A stretch of DNA of 64,000 bases from DASXHD01 sp036488725 (GCA_036488725.1 DASXHD010000111.1:51100-115099); one strand, 5' to 3'; positions 36,001 through 44,446 are shown, counted from the first letter of the stretch. Numbers and translations: made by a program. The notes: generated from the letters alone by a model not told the origin.

Positions 36001-38536
36001 CCAGGAGCTTCCGTCGCGAACGCCGCCGCGTCCGGCGCTCGGGTTCGACAACGGCATCGGCGGTTTCGCGGAAGGCGGACGCGAGTACGTCGCGACCGTG
36101 TCGGAGAGCTCACTCCCGCCGATGCCCTGGTCCAACGTCATGGCGCGCGCGCATTTCGGCACGCTCGTCACCGAGAGCGGCGCGAGCTTCACTTGGTTCG
36201 AAAACAGTCAGCGCCATCGTCTCACGCCGTGGAGCAACGACCCGATTTCGGATCCGTCGGGAGAGACGTTCTTCTTGCGCGACGACGAAGACGGGAGCGT
36301 CTGGTCGCCGACGCCGCTCCCCGCCGGCGGCGACGCGACCTTCACCGTGCGTCACGGTCAGGGCTATTCGGTCTTCGAGCACACGCGCGGCGATCTCGCC
36401 GTCGAGCTGATCGTTTTCGTGAGCCCGAACGAGTGCGCGAAGACTTGGCGCATTCGCGTTCGCAACGAAGGCAAGCGCGCGCGGAGCCTCTCGCTCTTCG
36501 GCATCGTCGAGTGGGTGCTCGGCGAGACGCGCGAAAAGAGCCGCGTGTCGGTCATGACCGAGTGGGACGCGGCGGTGCCGGCGATTCTGGCGGAGAACCC
36601 GCTCTCGCTTCACCCGAATCGGCGCGCGTTCTTCACGGCGAGCGCGCCGATCGCGAGCGTCAGCGGCGACCGCGACGAGGTCTTCGGCGCAGCGGGCTCG
36701 CGCCGTCGACCCGTCGCGCTCGAGCGCGTGTCGCTCTCCAATCGCGTCGGGACCGGCCTCGACCCGTGCGCCGCGCTGCAGGTCCCCGTGAAAATCGCAG
36801 CAGGCGAGACGACGACGGTGTCGTTCGTTCTCGGCGAGAGCGACAGCGGCGACACGGCGCGCACCGTCGCGCGGCACCAGCGCGATCCCGCGGTCATCGA
36901 ACGCGAGCTCGCCGAAGCGAAAGCCGCGTGGGATCGCATGCTCGGATCGATCGTCGTCCGCACGCCGGACAGCGCGTTCGACATGCTCGTCGGTCGCTGG
37001 CTCCTCTATCAGGTCGCGAGCTGCCGCGTCTTCGGTCGGAGCGCGTTTTATCAATCCGGCGGCGCGTACGGGTTTCGCGATCAAATCCAAGACGTGCTCG
37101 CGCTTCTCCACGCGCGGCCCGACGTCGCGCGCGAGCACCTCGTGCGATGCGCCGCGCGGCAGTTCCTCGAGGGCGACGTGCAGCACTGGTGGCACCCGAG
37201 CAGCGGCGAAGGCGTTCGCACGCGCTGCTCCGACGACATGCTGTGGCTGCCTTTCGCGGTCGCCGAGTACGTGCGTGTGACGGGCGACGAAAAGATCCTG
37301 GACGAGCGCGTGAGCTTCTTGAAAGAGCGACTGCTCGAGGCGACGGACGAAGACATTTTCAGCGCGCCGGCGATCACGCAAGAGAAGGCGACGCTCTACG
37401 AGCACTGCACGCGCGCGCTCGACCGCGGCGCGACGCAGGGGCCGCACGGGTTGCCCAAGATGGGCGCGGGCGATTGGAACGACGGCATGAATCGCGTCGG
37501 GCGCGAGGGGTGCGGCGAGAGCGTTTGGCTCGCATTTTTTCTCGCCAAGACGCTGCGTGATTTTTCAGCGGTGGCGCGCGCGCGCGGCGACGACGGACGC
37601 GTTCGCTGGTGCGAGGCCGAGGTCGATCGGCTCGGCGAGGCCGTCGACGCGTCGGCGTGGGACGGCGCGTGGTACCTCCGCGCGTTTTTCGACGACGGCA
37701 CGCCGCTCGGCTCGCACGCGAACGTCGAGTGCCGCATCGACGCGATCGCGCAGTCGTGGGCCGTCGTCGCGGGCATCGGCGATCGCGAGCGCGCCGCGCG
37801 TGCGCTCGCGTCGGCCGAGAGCGAGCTCGTGAACGAGAACGCCGCGCTCATGCGTCTCTTGTGGCCGCCGTTCGAGAGCGCGCCGCCGGACCCCGGCTAC
37901 ATCCGCGCGTACCCGCGCGGCATCCGCGAGAACGGCGGACAATACACGCACGGCGTCCTCTGGACCGTGCTCGCGCTCGCGATGATGGGCCAAGGCGAGC
38001 GCGCGATGCGACTCTTCTCGATGCTGAACCCGGTGCACCACGGCGCGACGCGCGAAAGCATCGAGCGCTACTGCGTCGAGCCGTACGTCGTCGCGGCCGA
38101 CGTCTACGACGCGCCGGATCATGCCGACGGATCCGCCGAAGGCGGGACGTCGCAACCGACAAACGTCGGTCGCGGAGGCTGGACTTGGTACACAGGCGCC
38201 GCTGGGTGGATGTACCGCATCGCGATCGAGCACATTTTGGGCGTGCGGCGCGAGGGCGCGCGGCTCGCGATCGATCCTTGCGTTCCGAAATCTTGGAAGC
38301 AATTCGAGATCGATTATCGCGACGGCGAGGGCGTCGTGCACGTCGTCGTCGAGAACCCGGACGGCGTCGAGCACGGCGTCGCGCGCATCGAGATCGACGG
38401 ACGCGAATCGGGGGACGGCGCGATCGCGCTGACCGGCGCACCCGGGCGACGCGAGGTGCGCGTCGTCATGGGGAAGGCTGCCGATAAGGGTGCGCGCGCC
38501 GATGAAACGGCACGACGTGCCGCACGATCAGCGTAG
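30020..38536 (+). CDS. ndvB: Cyclic beta-1,2-glucan synthase (NdvB/ChvB/Cgs-like)
   Basis: A 2838-residue inner-membrane enzyme close in length to Brucella Cgs and rhizobial NdvB. Order: N-terminal region, membrane segments (about 417-470), GT84 glycosyltransferase (VVVPALLDGPDGVARLLESL near 490, LDADTDLPRD near 622, RQHRWIRGDW near 770), more membrane segments (about 807-960), a glycoamylase-like domain (WSGSMFEFLMPLL near 1315, GVSESAFN), two sugar-binding supersandwich domains, and a GH94 catalytic domain with GDWNDGMN near 2485. In this family the enzyme starts, elongates and cyclises the glucan. I start at GTG 30020 because it forms GTGA with the upstream gene. No ndvA-type exporter adjoins. 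Its 3' end overlaps the convergent polymerase gene by 71 nt. Confidence 0.93.
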   Translation: MTIGESAVPIAPSPCPGVGLGTQWDDAAHLRGELHTAERLAHHAIEVARAHGVPSLAVPPGPLRQRFAVARERIARAYDILSRSSRARHEPSPAEEWLLDNSHVVDDQIREVQEDLPWGYLVELPRLAHGKMRGYPRVYGLCLDYLRHTDGRVDLPTLVSYVSAYQTVHQLAIGELWAIPIMLRVGLVLAASALAASEAGARDRERGETWAARVIERGRTPQRVATVLAQLEREDPPVTADLLVEIVRRLREHEAPLATAIDWVASHCGRMGISAEELVRRHHLKQAADQVSVGNAITSMRAIGALDWNAFFERTSTVEKLLRRDPARVYAAMDIATRDRYRHAVERIARRSSTDEPGVADAALRLAKRGRARRRELERGHVGYWLVGDGRAELEQRVHFRPPLDQRLTRAILRFPSAFYFGALAVLTAVTWMALSPAGAALAALLFVPATEIALAFLNSLVVAVVPPRVLPKMGWERGIPPEHRTLVVVPALLDGPDGVARLLESLEIRSLANLDDNLHFALLTDFCDADREHEPEDDALVAQVERGIADLDARWSRPGEHRYMLFHRRRVRDATGRWMGWERKRGKLEELNRLLRNGGDGTYEIVTAPRELLAHVRYVLTLDADTDLPRDTARKLAATMAHPLNRPRLSPTRARVARGHGVIQPRVGTRPDSARRTRWTRLASTPIGLDPYTTAVSDVYQDLFDQGSFVGKGIYDVDAFAAALDGRVPEGRLLSHDLFEGLFARSALASDIEVLDEQPSSYEVTAARQHRWIRGDWQMLPWLVSRDLTLLDRWKIFDNLRRSLVAPAIVVACSFGWLHGTLAAALATSALVAIFLVPVFTSAVLAATQARNPTAFVGAASADIAANALRSFIQTIFLLDATLLAVDAIGRTFWRLFLSRRRLLEWTTMSQSERRAGRSVHPRLVIAASLAVLGLVAVALRAPWDLPFAAPPLLLWAASPAVAWWLRKPEPEEAPTLAPLERKELRLVARRTWRFFETFVTEADHFLPPDNFQEDPRGVLARRTSPTNIGLYLLSVGAAHDFGFISLGEAVRRWNQTLDTLDKLTRHEGHILNWYDTATLAPLEPRYVSTVDSGNLAAYLWTVRETCEDLARAPCSIDAHLEAADDALALAVFAEPHDEIESLRAELASARAELTGDATHDRETLRAAAAALASALGEPWAQNGASDVQGGVRRAARLLADVIEERARLDAPEAREAMNASLHAVGERACALAEAMSFRFLLDEERKLFSIGYNVTTARLDAGFYDLLASEARLASLVAIAKGEAPQEHWFRLGRPRARVSRREGPVLLSWSGSMFEFLMPLLVTKNFEGTLLDQTYHAAVQRQMDYGVERAVPWGVSESAFNLMDLAMTYQYRAFGVPGLGLKAGLAEDLVVAPYATALAAQVRPRAAAENFRTLARMRALGAYGFYDAVDFTPRHLPPGRTSVLVKTFMAHHQGMTLVALDNALNGAPMQRRFHESTRIKSSELLLQERVPARAPLAQIHAAMLRTPQLNEPELDVAEHVGLGAHPTARLHLLGHGELSSAITVLGEGFTTWKGLDVHRFREDAAIEAGGLYVYLRDRESHRVWSAGFAPTRAEPDYYDVQLAIDRVEIVRRDGDIETTTEIVVSPERPAEVRRVTLANHGSSAREIELTTYAEVVLAPRAADVAHRAFVGMFVETEALPEQGALLARRRPRGESEEEVWLAQVLFAEGGAWQEGVEWETSRAKFVGRGHTTADPIALAAPLGKTTGAVLDPVLAMRRVVRLEPGGHARITLTSALATSREEALELVAISATPHILPRAFELAWADARVELRHLGVSAAQSHRFQRLLSAIVFPQPALRASIDRRDFDGHGRGGLWAHGISGDLPIVVVRIDHPDFADLFAELLRAHEFFRLNGVAIDLVALNEELPGYMQPQQQTLLSVVRASPGAARLDQRGGVFVRRMHEMTEGDRMLLLADARVVLAASRGSLARQLRRITVEGAARPADLVPSRKAQELPSRTPPRPALGFDNGIGGFAEGGREYVATVSESSLPPMPWSNVMARAHFGTLVTESGASFTWFENSQRHRLTPWSNDPISDPSGETFFLRDDEDGSVWSPTPLPAGGDATFTVRHGQGYSVFEHTRGDLAVELIVFVSPNECAKTWRIRVRNEGKRARSLSLFGIVEWVLGETREKSRVSVMTEWDAAVPAILAENPLSLHPNRRAFFTASAPIASVSGDRDEVFGAAGSRRRPVALERVSLSNRVGTGLDPCAALQVPVKIAAGETTTVSFVLGESDSGDTARTVARHQRDPAVIERELAEAKAAWDRMLGSIVVRTPDSAFDMLVGRWLLYQVASCRVFGRSAFYQSGGAYGFRDQIQDVLALLHARPDVAREHLVRCAARQFLEGDVQHWWHPSSGEGVRTRCSDDMLWLPFAVAEYVRVTGDEKILDERVSFLKERLLEATDEDIFSAPAITQEKATLYEHCTRALDRGATQGPHGLPKMGAGDWNDGMNRVGREGCGESVWLAFFLAKTLRDFSAVARARGDDGRVRWCEAEVDRLGEAVDASAWDGAWYLRAFFDDGTPLGSHANVECRIDAIAQSWAVVAGIGDRERAARALASAESELVNENAALMRLLWPPFESAPPDPGYIRAYPRGIRENGGQYTHGVLWTVLALAMMGQGERAMRLFSMLNPVHHGATRESIERYCVEPYVVAADVYDAPDHADGSAEGGTSQPTNVGRGGWTWYTGAAGWMYRIAIEHILGVRREGARLAIDPCVPKSWKQFEIDYRDGEGVVHVVVENPDGVEHGVARIEIDGRESGDGAIALTGAPGRREVRVVMGKAADKGARADETARRAARSA

Positions 38537-41381
38537 TGTCCTCGTGATCCCGCTCGACGACGCCGTCGACGAGAAACGGTCCTGGGCTCGTGACCGGATC
38601 GCCGAGTGACGCGAAGGCGTCCGGCAAAATCACGACCTCGACGAGATCCGTTTCGTCCTCGAGCGTCACGAATTGCATTTTTCGGCGACCGCGCGTCTCG
38701 ATGCGACGTGACGCGGCGACGATGCCCGCGATGCGCGCGCCTTCGCCGACGCGCTCGGCTAGCGATGCGATCGGAATCGCGCCGGCCGCGGCGGCCTCGG
38801 TGCGGAGCAATCGCATCGGATGATCCGAGACGTGCATGCCGAGAATGGCGACCTCGTTTTGGACGCGCACGAGGCCGCGATACAGATCGCCGCGCGGACC
38901 GCCCGCTGCGCGCGCGACGAAGCTCGCGAGCGACGGATCGCGTTTGCGCATCGCGAGGAGATCCTCGTGCGCGATCGGATAACCGCGCGCGGAGAGCGGC
39001 GCGAGATCGTCGCACGCTCCCGAGAGGACGAGGGAACGGAGCTCACGGTCCGAGAGCGACGTTCGCGCGAGCAAATCGCGCATGTCGGCGAACGGGCGCA
39101 CCGCGAGGACCGCGGCGGCGTTTTTTTGGGTGAGGTGCGCGATGGCGCCCAGCCCGACGCGCACGGCGCCGTCCTCGACGACGTGGTCGATCGCCGAGCG
39201 CGCGACGTCGGGCCGCAAGATGGTGACGCCGGACCGCGCGAAGTCGGCCGCGATCGTCCGTAGCGGATACGCGCCGCCGTAATGATTGAGCACCGCGCAC
39301 GCGAACGCCGCAGGCCGATGGACTTTCGCCCAGACCGATCGCCACGCGAGCTCGGCGTAGCTCGTCGCGTGCGCGCGACTGAACGAATAGGCCGCAAAAC
39401 GCGCCAAATCCGGCCACGCGGCTTCGGCGCCCTCGATGACACGCCCGCGAAAATCGCGTTCGATCTCGGCGAGCGCCGCGGGATCTTCGTCAGCGCGAAC
39501 GATCGCGGCGCGCATCGCGTCGGCCTCTTCGAGCGAGCCGCGCGTGAGCGTCGCGATGGCGCTGAGAATGTCCTCCTCGAAGAGGAGCATGCCGTGCGTG
39601 CGCGCGAGAAGCGGTCCGAGCGCCGGGTGCGGTGGCGACGCGGGCTCCTCGCCGTGCGCGCGCCGAACGAACGCGGCCTTCGCGTCACCCGAGCTCGGCC
39701 CCGGCCGCACGAGCGCGAGCGCGGTCGTCACGTCGTCTGCATCGCGAATCGGAAGCTTGCGCAAGACGGAGCGCGTCGCCGCGGTCTCGACCTGGAAGCA
39801 GCCGATGGTTTGCCCTCGCTCGAGCGCGGCGCGCGTCGCCGCGTCGTCGCCGGGCGCGGAGGAGACGCCGCACGCTTCGAGCGCGGCGAGCGCACGGTTG
39901 CCGAGCAAGTCGATCTTCAAGAGCCCGAGCTTTCCGATCGAGCGAAGATCGTACTGCGTGACGAGGACGCCTTTCGGCGCGCGCTCGAGCGGCGTGTACG
40001 CGGTCAGCGGTCCGTCGCCGATCACGACGCCGCCCGGATGCACGGAGACGTGCTGGAGCTTGCCGACCGTGCGCTCGATGAGACCGACGTGCGGTTGCAC
40101 GGCGTACGGCAGCGACGCGGTCGGAGGCGGCGCCTCCTCGTCCGTCATGCGCGCGCAAAATCGGTCGACGTCCTCGCGGCGCATGCCGAGCGCCTTGAGG
40201 CCTTCGCGATATGCGGCGCGGCGGCGGAAAGTCTGATGCGTCGACAGCATCGCGACGCGATCGCGGCCGAAGCGACGAAAGACCCAATCGACGAGTTCGT
40301 CGCGACGGTTCGAGGGCAAGTCGAGGTCGATGTCCGGCGGCTCCAGCCGCCCGGCGTGAACGAATCGTTCGAAATGGAGACCGTGCACGATCGGGTCGAT
40401 CGACGTGATGCCGAGCGCGAAGCAGACGAGCGAGCTCGCCGCCGAGCCTCGGCCTGCGATCGCGATGCCCGCGGCGCGCGCGTGATCGGTGATCTCACGA
40501 ACGACCCAAAAATACGGGGCGAGATGGAGGATGCGGATTGTCTCGAGCTCGCGCGCGAGGCGCGTTTCGTAGGCGACGCCGCGGCCGCAGATCGCCTCGC
40601 GACACGCGGCAGCGAGCTTTTCGTCGGCGTCGGGTACGTCCGGGACGACGCGTGTCGTCTCGCACAAGTCGAGCGTGCATGCTTCGGCGACCGCGCGTGA
40701 CTCGGCGAGCGCATCGGGGGCGTCGCGAAAAAGATCGGCCCACGGCGCGAGGAGGGCGCGCTCGTGCGATTCGGCGCCCGTCGCGTCGCGAACGCGCATC
40801 CGGCGGCGAATCGCAAAGAGAAGTCGATGAAGATCGGCGTCGTCGGGCGAGAGCATGACCGCGTCGACGTCGGCGACCGCGCGCACACGCGACGGCGGTT
40901 CTGCGCCGGCTCGCGCGAGCAAAAATCGAACGTCGTCCGGCGCGACGCCGCGCGCGAGGAGCGACTCGAGCGTCTCGACGTCGTCGCTCAGATAAAAAAT
41001 ACCGCGCGGCTCGTCCTCGAGACACTCGAGCGGATCGCCCGTCTCGCCCGCCACCGTTCGACGCCGCGTGACGATGCGGCAGAGGCTCTCGTAACCGGCG
41101 CGATCGCGCGCGAGCAACACGAGCCGCCCGCGTTTTTCGCCGACGGCGTGCGGCCCGAACCCGCGACGAAGCTCCACGCCGGTGATCGCGCGAATCCCCG
41201 CGTCTCGCGCGGCGTGATGAAGCTCGACCTGCGCGTACAAATTTTCGAGGTCGGTCAGCGCGACCGCACCGCAGCCGAGCCGAGCCGCCGCACGCACGAG
41301 CTCGCGCGGCGACGCGGTCCCGTACCCTGCGGAGCGATCGCTCTTCGTGTGCAGGGGTACGAACGTTGCGTCCTTCGTCAC
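38466..41381 (-). CDS. dnaE2: DnaE2/ImuC-like DNA polymerase III alpha subunit with degraded PHP site
   Basis: A 971-residue C-family polymerase, shorter than replicative DnaE (about 1160). The N-terminal PHP domain has LHTKSD where intact sites read HxH, and LTDLEN where TDH is expected, so metal binding is lost. The palm carries PPDIDLDLPSNRRDEL near residue 350, with catalytic Asp residues. GLLKIDLLGNRALAAL, a helix-hairpin-helix region and a C-terminal OB fold (GRRKMQFVTLEDETDLVEVV) follow. Translesion-type DnaE2 is the likely identity given its size and the lack of other polymerase holoenzyme genes. ImuA and ImuB are not present. It is divergent from the uracil glycosylase gene. Confidence 0.85.
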   Translation of the reverse strand: MTKDATFVPLHTKSDRSAGYGTASPRELVRAAARLGCGAVALTDLENLYAQVELHHAARDAGIRAITGVELRRGFGPHAVGEKRGRLVLLARDRAGYESLCRIVTRRRTVAGETGDPLECLEDEPRGIFYLSDDVETLESLLARGVAPDDVRFLLARAGAEPPSRVRAVADVDAVMLSPDDADLHRLLFAIRRRMRVRDATGAESHERALLAPWADLFRDAPDALAESRAVAEACTLDLCETTRVVPDVPDADEKLAAACREAICGRGVAYETRLARELETIRILHLAPYFWVVREITDHARAAGIAIAGRGSAASSLVCFALGITSIDPIVHGLHFERFVHAGRLEPPDIDLDLPSNRRDELVDWVFRRFGRDRVAMLSTHQTFRRRAAYREGLKALGMRREDVDRFCARMTDEEAPPPTASLPYAVQPHVGLIERTVGKLQHVSVHPGGVVIGDGPLTAYTPLERAPKGVLVTQYDLRSIGKLGLLKIDLLGNRALAALEACGVSSAPGDDAATRAALERGQTIGCFQVETAATRSVLRKLPIRDADDVTTALALVRPGPSSGDAKAAFVRRAHGEEPASPPHPALGPLLARTHGMLLFEEDILSAIATLTRGSLEEADAMRAAIVRADEDPAALAEIERDFRGRVIEGAEAAWPDLARFAAYSFSRAHATSYAELAWRSVWAKVHRPAAFACAVLNHYGGAYPLRTIAADFARSGVTILRPDVARSAIDHVVEDGAVRVGLGAIAHLTQKNAAAVLAVRPFADMRDLLARTSLSDRELRSLVLSGACDDLAPLSARGYPIAHEDLLAMRKRDPSLASFVARAAGGPRGDLYRGLVRVQNEVAILGMHVSDHPMRLLRTEAAAAGAIPIASLAERVGEGARIAGIVAASRRIETRGRRKMQFVTLEDETDLVEVVILPDAFASLGDPVTSPGPFLVDGVVERDHEDTTLIVRHVVPFHRRAHPYRQPSP

Positions 41382-41407
41382 CGATGGCTCGGCAACCTAA
41401 GACCGAA

Positions 41408-42040
41408 ATGAGCGCGCTGCCATTTCTGCCGAAAAAACGAGTGACGCTCGCGACGCTCGCCGACGCAGCGCGAGCGTGCCGCGGATGCCCGCTCTACGCG
41501 CGCGCGACGCAGACCGTGTTCGGCGCGGGCCCGGCGAGCGCGCGCGTGATCCTCGTCGGCGAGCAGCCGGGCAACGACGAAGATTTGAGAGGCGCGCCGT
41601 TCGTCGGCCCGGCCGGACGCGTGCTCGACAAGGCGCTCGCCGCGGCGCACATCGATCGACGCGAGACCTACGTCACCAACGTCGTGAAGCACTTCAACTG
41701 GGTCGCGACGACCGGCAGCCGGCGCCTGCACAAGAAACCGTCGTCGCGCGAAGTCTCGGCGTGCTTGCCGTGGCTCGAAGAAGAAATCGTTCTGATCAAA
41801 CCAGACGTCGTCGTTCTTCTCGGCGCGACCGCGGCGCAAGCCATCCTCGGGCGAGATTTCCGCGTCACGAAAGACCGCGGCAAGCTCCTCGCGACGCGCT
41901 TTGGAGCACGTGCGCTCGCGACGGTGCACCCCTCGTCGATCCTTCGGCAGCGAACGCACGAAGACCGCGCGCGCGAGACGGAGCGCTTCGTCGCGGACCT
42001 CGCCGTCGTCGCCAAGCTCATTCACCGCAGAGCGGCGTGA
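41408..42040 (+). CDS. udgX: UdgX-type uracil-DNA glycosylase
   Basis: A 210-residue Fe-S uracil-DNA glycosylase of the UdgX branch. It shows CRGCPLYARATQTVFG (C24, C27), GEQPGNDEDLRGAPFVGPAG (51-70), YVTNVVKHFNW, the R-loop SRRLHKKP with H108, ACLPWLEEE (C119) and HPSSILR. In UdgX the histidine of this loop forms a covalent bond with the abasic site after uracil removal. The third family-4 cysteine is replaced by His (VVKHF, H95), as in UdgX. I chose ATG 41408; an ATG at 41384 is possible. Only 26 nt separate it from the divergent polymerase start. Confidence 0.92.
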   Translation: MSALPFLPKKRVTLATLADAARACRGCPLYARATQTVFGAGPASARVILVGEQPGNDEDLRGAPFVGPAGRVLDKALAAAHIDRRETYVTNVVKHFNWVATTGSRRLHKKPSSREVSACLPWLEEEIVLIKPDVVVLLGATAAQAILGRDFRVTKDRGKLLATRFGARALATVHPSSILRQRTHEDRARETERFVADLAVVAKLIHRRAA

Positions 42041-42041
42041 A

Positions 42042-43052
42042 TCAAATCTCGGCGCTGTGCAGCCACTTCGGGTGACTCGCGGTGCTGTCGTATTTGTCGG
42101 CGGTCTTGAAGAGCTCGTACTTTCCGCTGAGCGCCGCGTCGCGCGTGCGCCGCAGGAGATCGGCGATCTGATCCTCGTCGAGCGGCTTGAAGTTTTGCGC
42201 GACGTGGATCGCCTGGTTCAAGATTGGCATCGAGTCGCACCCGGTGATGACGACGTTGGTCGGCAAACTGAGTGCATACTGCAAACATTCGACGGCGGTC
42301 ACGGTCTTGCTCTTCAGGAGATCGCCCGAGCCGATCGGCTTCATGCTGCAGATCCCGAGGCCCTTGCGGCGCGCGACCGGCAGCACGTTGTGCTGAAAGC
42401 TCCGGAAGTGCGCGTCCATCACGTTGAGCGGCATCATGATCGTGTCGAACGTGAAGCCGTGTTGTTCGGCGACGGCGAGCATCTCGAGGTGGATGCTCGG
42501 ATCTTTGTGGCCGGTGAAGCCGATGAACCGGAGCTTGCCGGCTTTGCGCGCTTCGAGGAGACCTTCGATCGCGCCGCCGGGCGCGAAGACCGCGGTCGGA
42601 TCGCTCGAGCGAATGACCTCGTGGATCTGCACGAGATCGATGTGATCGGTGCGAAGGCGCTGGAGCGATTGCTCGAGCTGCTTTTGCGCGGAGTCTTTGT
42701 CGCGACCGTCGACCTTGGTCATCAGGAACGCGCGCTGGCGCCAGCCGCCCTCGAGCGCCTTGCCCATGCGTCGCTCGCTGTCGCCGCCGTGGTAGTCCCA
42801 GCTGTTGTCCATGAACGTCACACCGTGATCGATTGCGCTGCGCACGATGCGGATGGCCTCGTCCTCGGTGTGCGTCTCGCCGAGGTGCGAGCCGCCGATG
42901 CCGATGCGCGAGATGGTCTCGCCGGTGCGGCCGAGCACGTTGGTCGGAATGCCGCCCTTCACGGGCGCGGACGTGAGGCTCGGCGGCGGATCGTTCTTCG
43001 CGCAAGCCGCGAGCACGACCGTTCCTGCGATGAAGCTTCGACGCGAAATCAT
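42042..43052 (-). CDS. Tat-exported lipoprotein aldo-keto reductase
   Basis: A 336-residue aldo/keto reductase. From ATG 43052 it reads MISRRSFIAGTVVLAACAKN: a twin-arginine pair at 4-5 and lipobox LAAC (Cys17), so a folded lipoprotein exported by Tat is likely. The TIM-barrel motifs follow: ISRIGIGGSHLG, GVTFMDNSWDYHGGDSER (catalytic Asp/Tyr region), FLMTKVDGRD, DHIDLVQIHEV, KLRFIGFTGHKDP and VITGCDSM. It belongs to a bacterial group that oxidises or reduces sugars or carbonyls with NADP; the substrate is unknown. It abuts udgX tail to tail and is divergent from the LigD-type polymerase. Confidence 0.9.
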   Translation of the reverse strand: MISRRSFIAGTVVLAACAKNDPPPSLTSAPVKGGIPTNVLGRTGETISRIGIGGSHLGETHTEDEAIRIVRSAIDHGVTFMDNSWDYHGGDSERRMGKALEGGWRQRAFLMTKVDGRDKDSAQKQLEQSLQRLRTDHIDLVQIHEVIRSSDPTAVFAPGGAIEGLLEARKAGKLRFIGFTGHKDPSIHLEMLAVAEQHGFTFDTIMMPLNVMDAHFRSFQHNVLPVARRKGLGICSMKPIGSGDLLKSKTVTAVECLQYALSLPTNVVITGCDSMPILNQAIHVAQNFKPLDEDQIADLLRRTRDAALSGKYELFKTADKYDSTASHPKWLHSAEI

Positions 43053-43092
43053 CCGCCGATGCGGTGCACGCGTCGTACCATGCGGCCCAGCC

Positions 43093-44406
43093 ATGGCCGG
43101 CGCGAAACCCGACGAACGCGAGGTGTTGACCGTCGCCGGGCGCGAGGTCGTGGTGACCAATCCGGGGAAAATATTTTTTCCCGAGGCGGGCCACACCAAG
43201 CTCGACCTCGTTCGTTATTTCATCGCGGTCGCCGACGGGGCGGTGCGCGGCGTCTTCAATCGGCCGATGGCGCTCAAGCGATTCGTCAATGGCGCGGCGC
43301 GGCCGGCGTTCTTCCAGAAGCGCGCGCCCGAAAAGCGTCCTGATTGGATGAAGACGGTGACGCTGTCGTTTCCGTCGGGCCGAACGGCCGACGAGATCGT
43401 CATCACCGACGCCGCGCAGCTCGCGTGGATCGCGAACCTCGGGTGCGTCGATCTCAATCCGCATCCGACGCGGTCGAACGATCTCGATCATCCCGACGAG
43501 CTGCGCATCGATCTCGATCCGGTGCCGGGCGTCGGGTGGAAACAAATCGTCGAGACCGCCGGCGTCGTGCGCGAAGTGCTCGACGACATGAAGTGCGCCG
43601 GGTGGCCGAAGACGAGCGGCTCGCGCGGCATTCACGTTTACGTGCGCATCCAGCCGAAATGGGATTTCAACGAGGTTCGACGGTCCGCGCTCGCGATCGC
43701 GCGCGAGGTCGAGCGGCGCGCGCCGAGCATCGCGACGAGCAAGTGGTGGAAGGAAGAGCGCCACGGCGTCTTCCTCGACTACAACCAGAACGCGAAAGAT
43801 CGCACCGTCGCGAGCGCCTATTCGGTGCGCCCGACGAAAGACGCGCGCGTGTCGATGCCGCTCGCGTGGGACGAGCTCACCGCGTGCGATCCGGCTGATT
43901 TCACGCTCGCGACGGTTCCGAAGATTTTCGCCGAGCGAGGCGACGCGCACGCGAAGATCGACGAGTCGGCGTGCTCGCTCGAGTCGATCCTCGAGCTCAG
44001 CGCGCGCCAAGAGTCCGAAGGTCAAGGCGACGCGCCGTGGCCGCCGCACTACGCGAAGCAACCTGGCGAGCCTCGCCGCGTGCAACCCTCCAAAGCGCGC
44101 AAGGACGACGCGCCGACGAAGACCGCCGTGCGCCGCGCGAAGCATCCGCTCCTCGTGATTTCGCAAGCCGCCGAAAAGGAAGACGCGCTCGCGGGGCTCG
44201 AACGCTGGAAGGAAAAACATCCCGCCGTCGCCGCGAGGCTCGCGCCCGAAGACGTGCTCGTCGACGCGATGCGCGGGCGCCACCGAACCTGGACGCGCAT
44301 CCGCGTGAACTTGCGCAGCGTTCCCGAGGCCGAGCGACCCGCGCAGGAAACGCCCGACCCGGACTACGACCCGAGCGTCGAGTGGCACGGCAAGACGCAC
44401 GAATAG
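43093..44406 (+). CDS. ligD: LigD-type DNA primase-polymerase domain protein
   Basis: A 437-residue stand-alone primase-polymerase of the LigD (PolDom) family, which fills or adds nucleotides at broken DNA ends in non-homologous end joining. The signatures are TNPGKIFFPEAGHTKLDLVRY, FFQKRAPEKRPDWM, NPHPTRSNDLDHPDELRIDLDP with metal-binding D140/D142, SGSRGIHVYVRIQP and KWWKEERHGVFLDYNQNAKD. The C-terminal third is extra, with Lys/Arg-rich sequence and no ligase domain; a separate ligase gene lies 1.2 kb on. No Ku gene is seen. I start at ATG 43093, 40 nt from the divergent reductase start. Confidence 0.9.
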   Translation: MAGAKPDEREVLTVAGREVVVTNPGKIFFPEAGHTKLDLVRYFIAVADGAVRGVFNRPMALKRFVNGAARPAFFQKRAPEKRPDWMKTVTLSFPSGRTADEIVITDAAQLAWIANLGCVDLNPHPTRSNDLDHPDELRIDLDPVPGVGWKQIVETAGVVREVLDDMKCAGWPKTSGSRGIHVYVRIQPKWDFNEVRRSALAIAREVERRAPSIATSKWWKEERHGVFLDYNQNAKDRTVASAYSVRPTKDARVSMPLAWDELTACDPADFTLATVPKIFAERGDAHAKIDESACSLESILELSARQESEGQGDAPWPPHYAKQPGEPRRVQPSKARKDDAPTKTAVRRAKHPLLVISQAAEKEDALAGLERWKEKHPAVAARLAPEDVLVDAMRGRHRTWTRIRVNLRSVPEAERPAQETPDPDYDPSVEWHGKTHE

Positions 44407-44446
44407 GCGCAGTCGACAGCGGCGAATCGAGCCCTACCCTTTCGCG

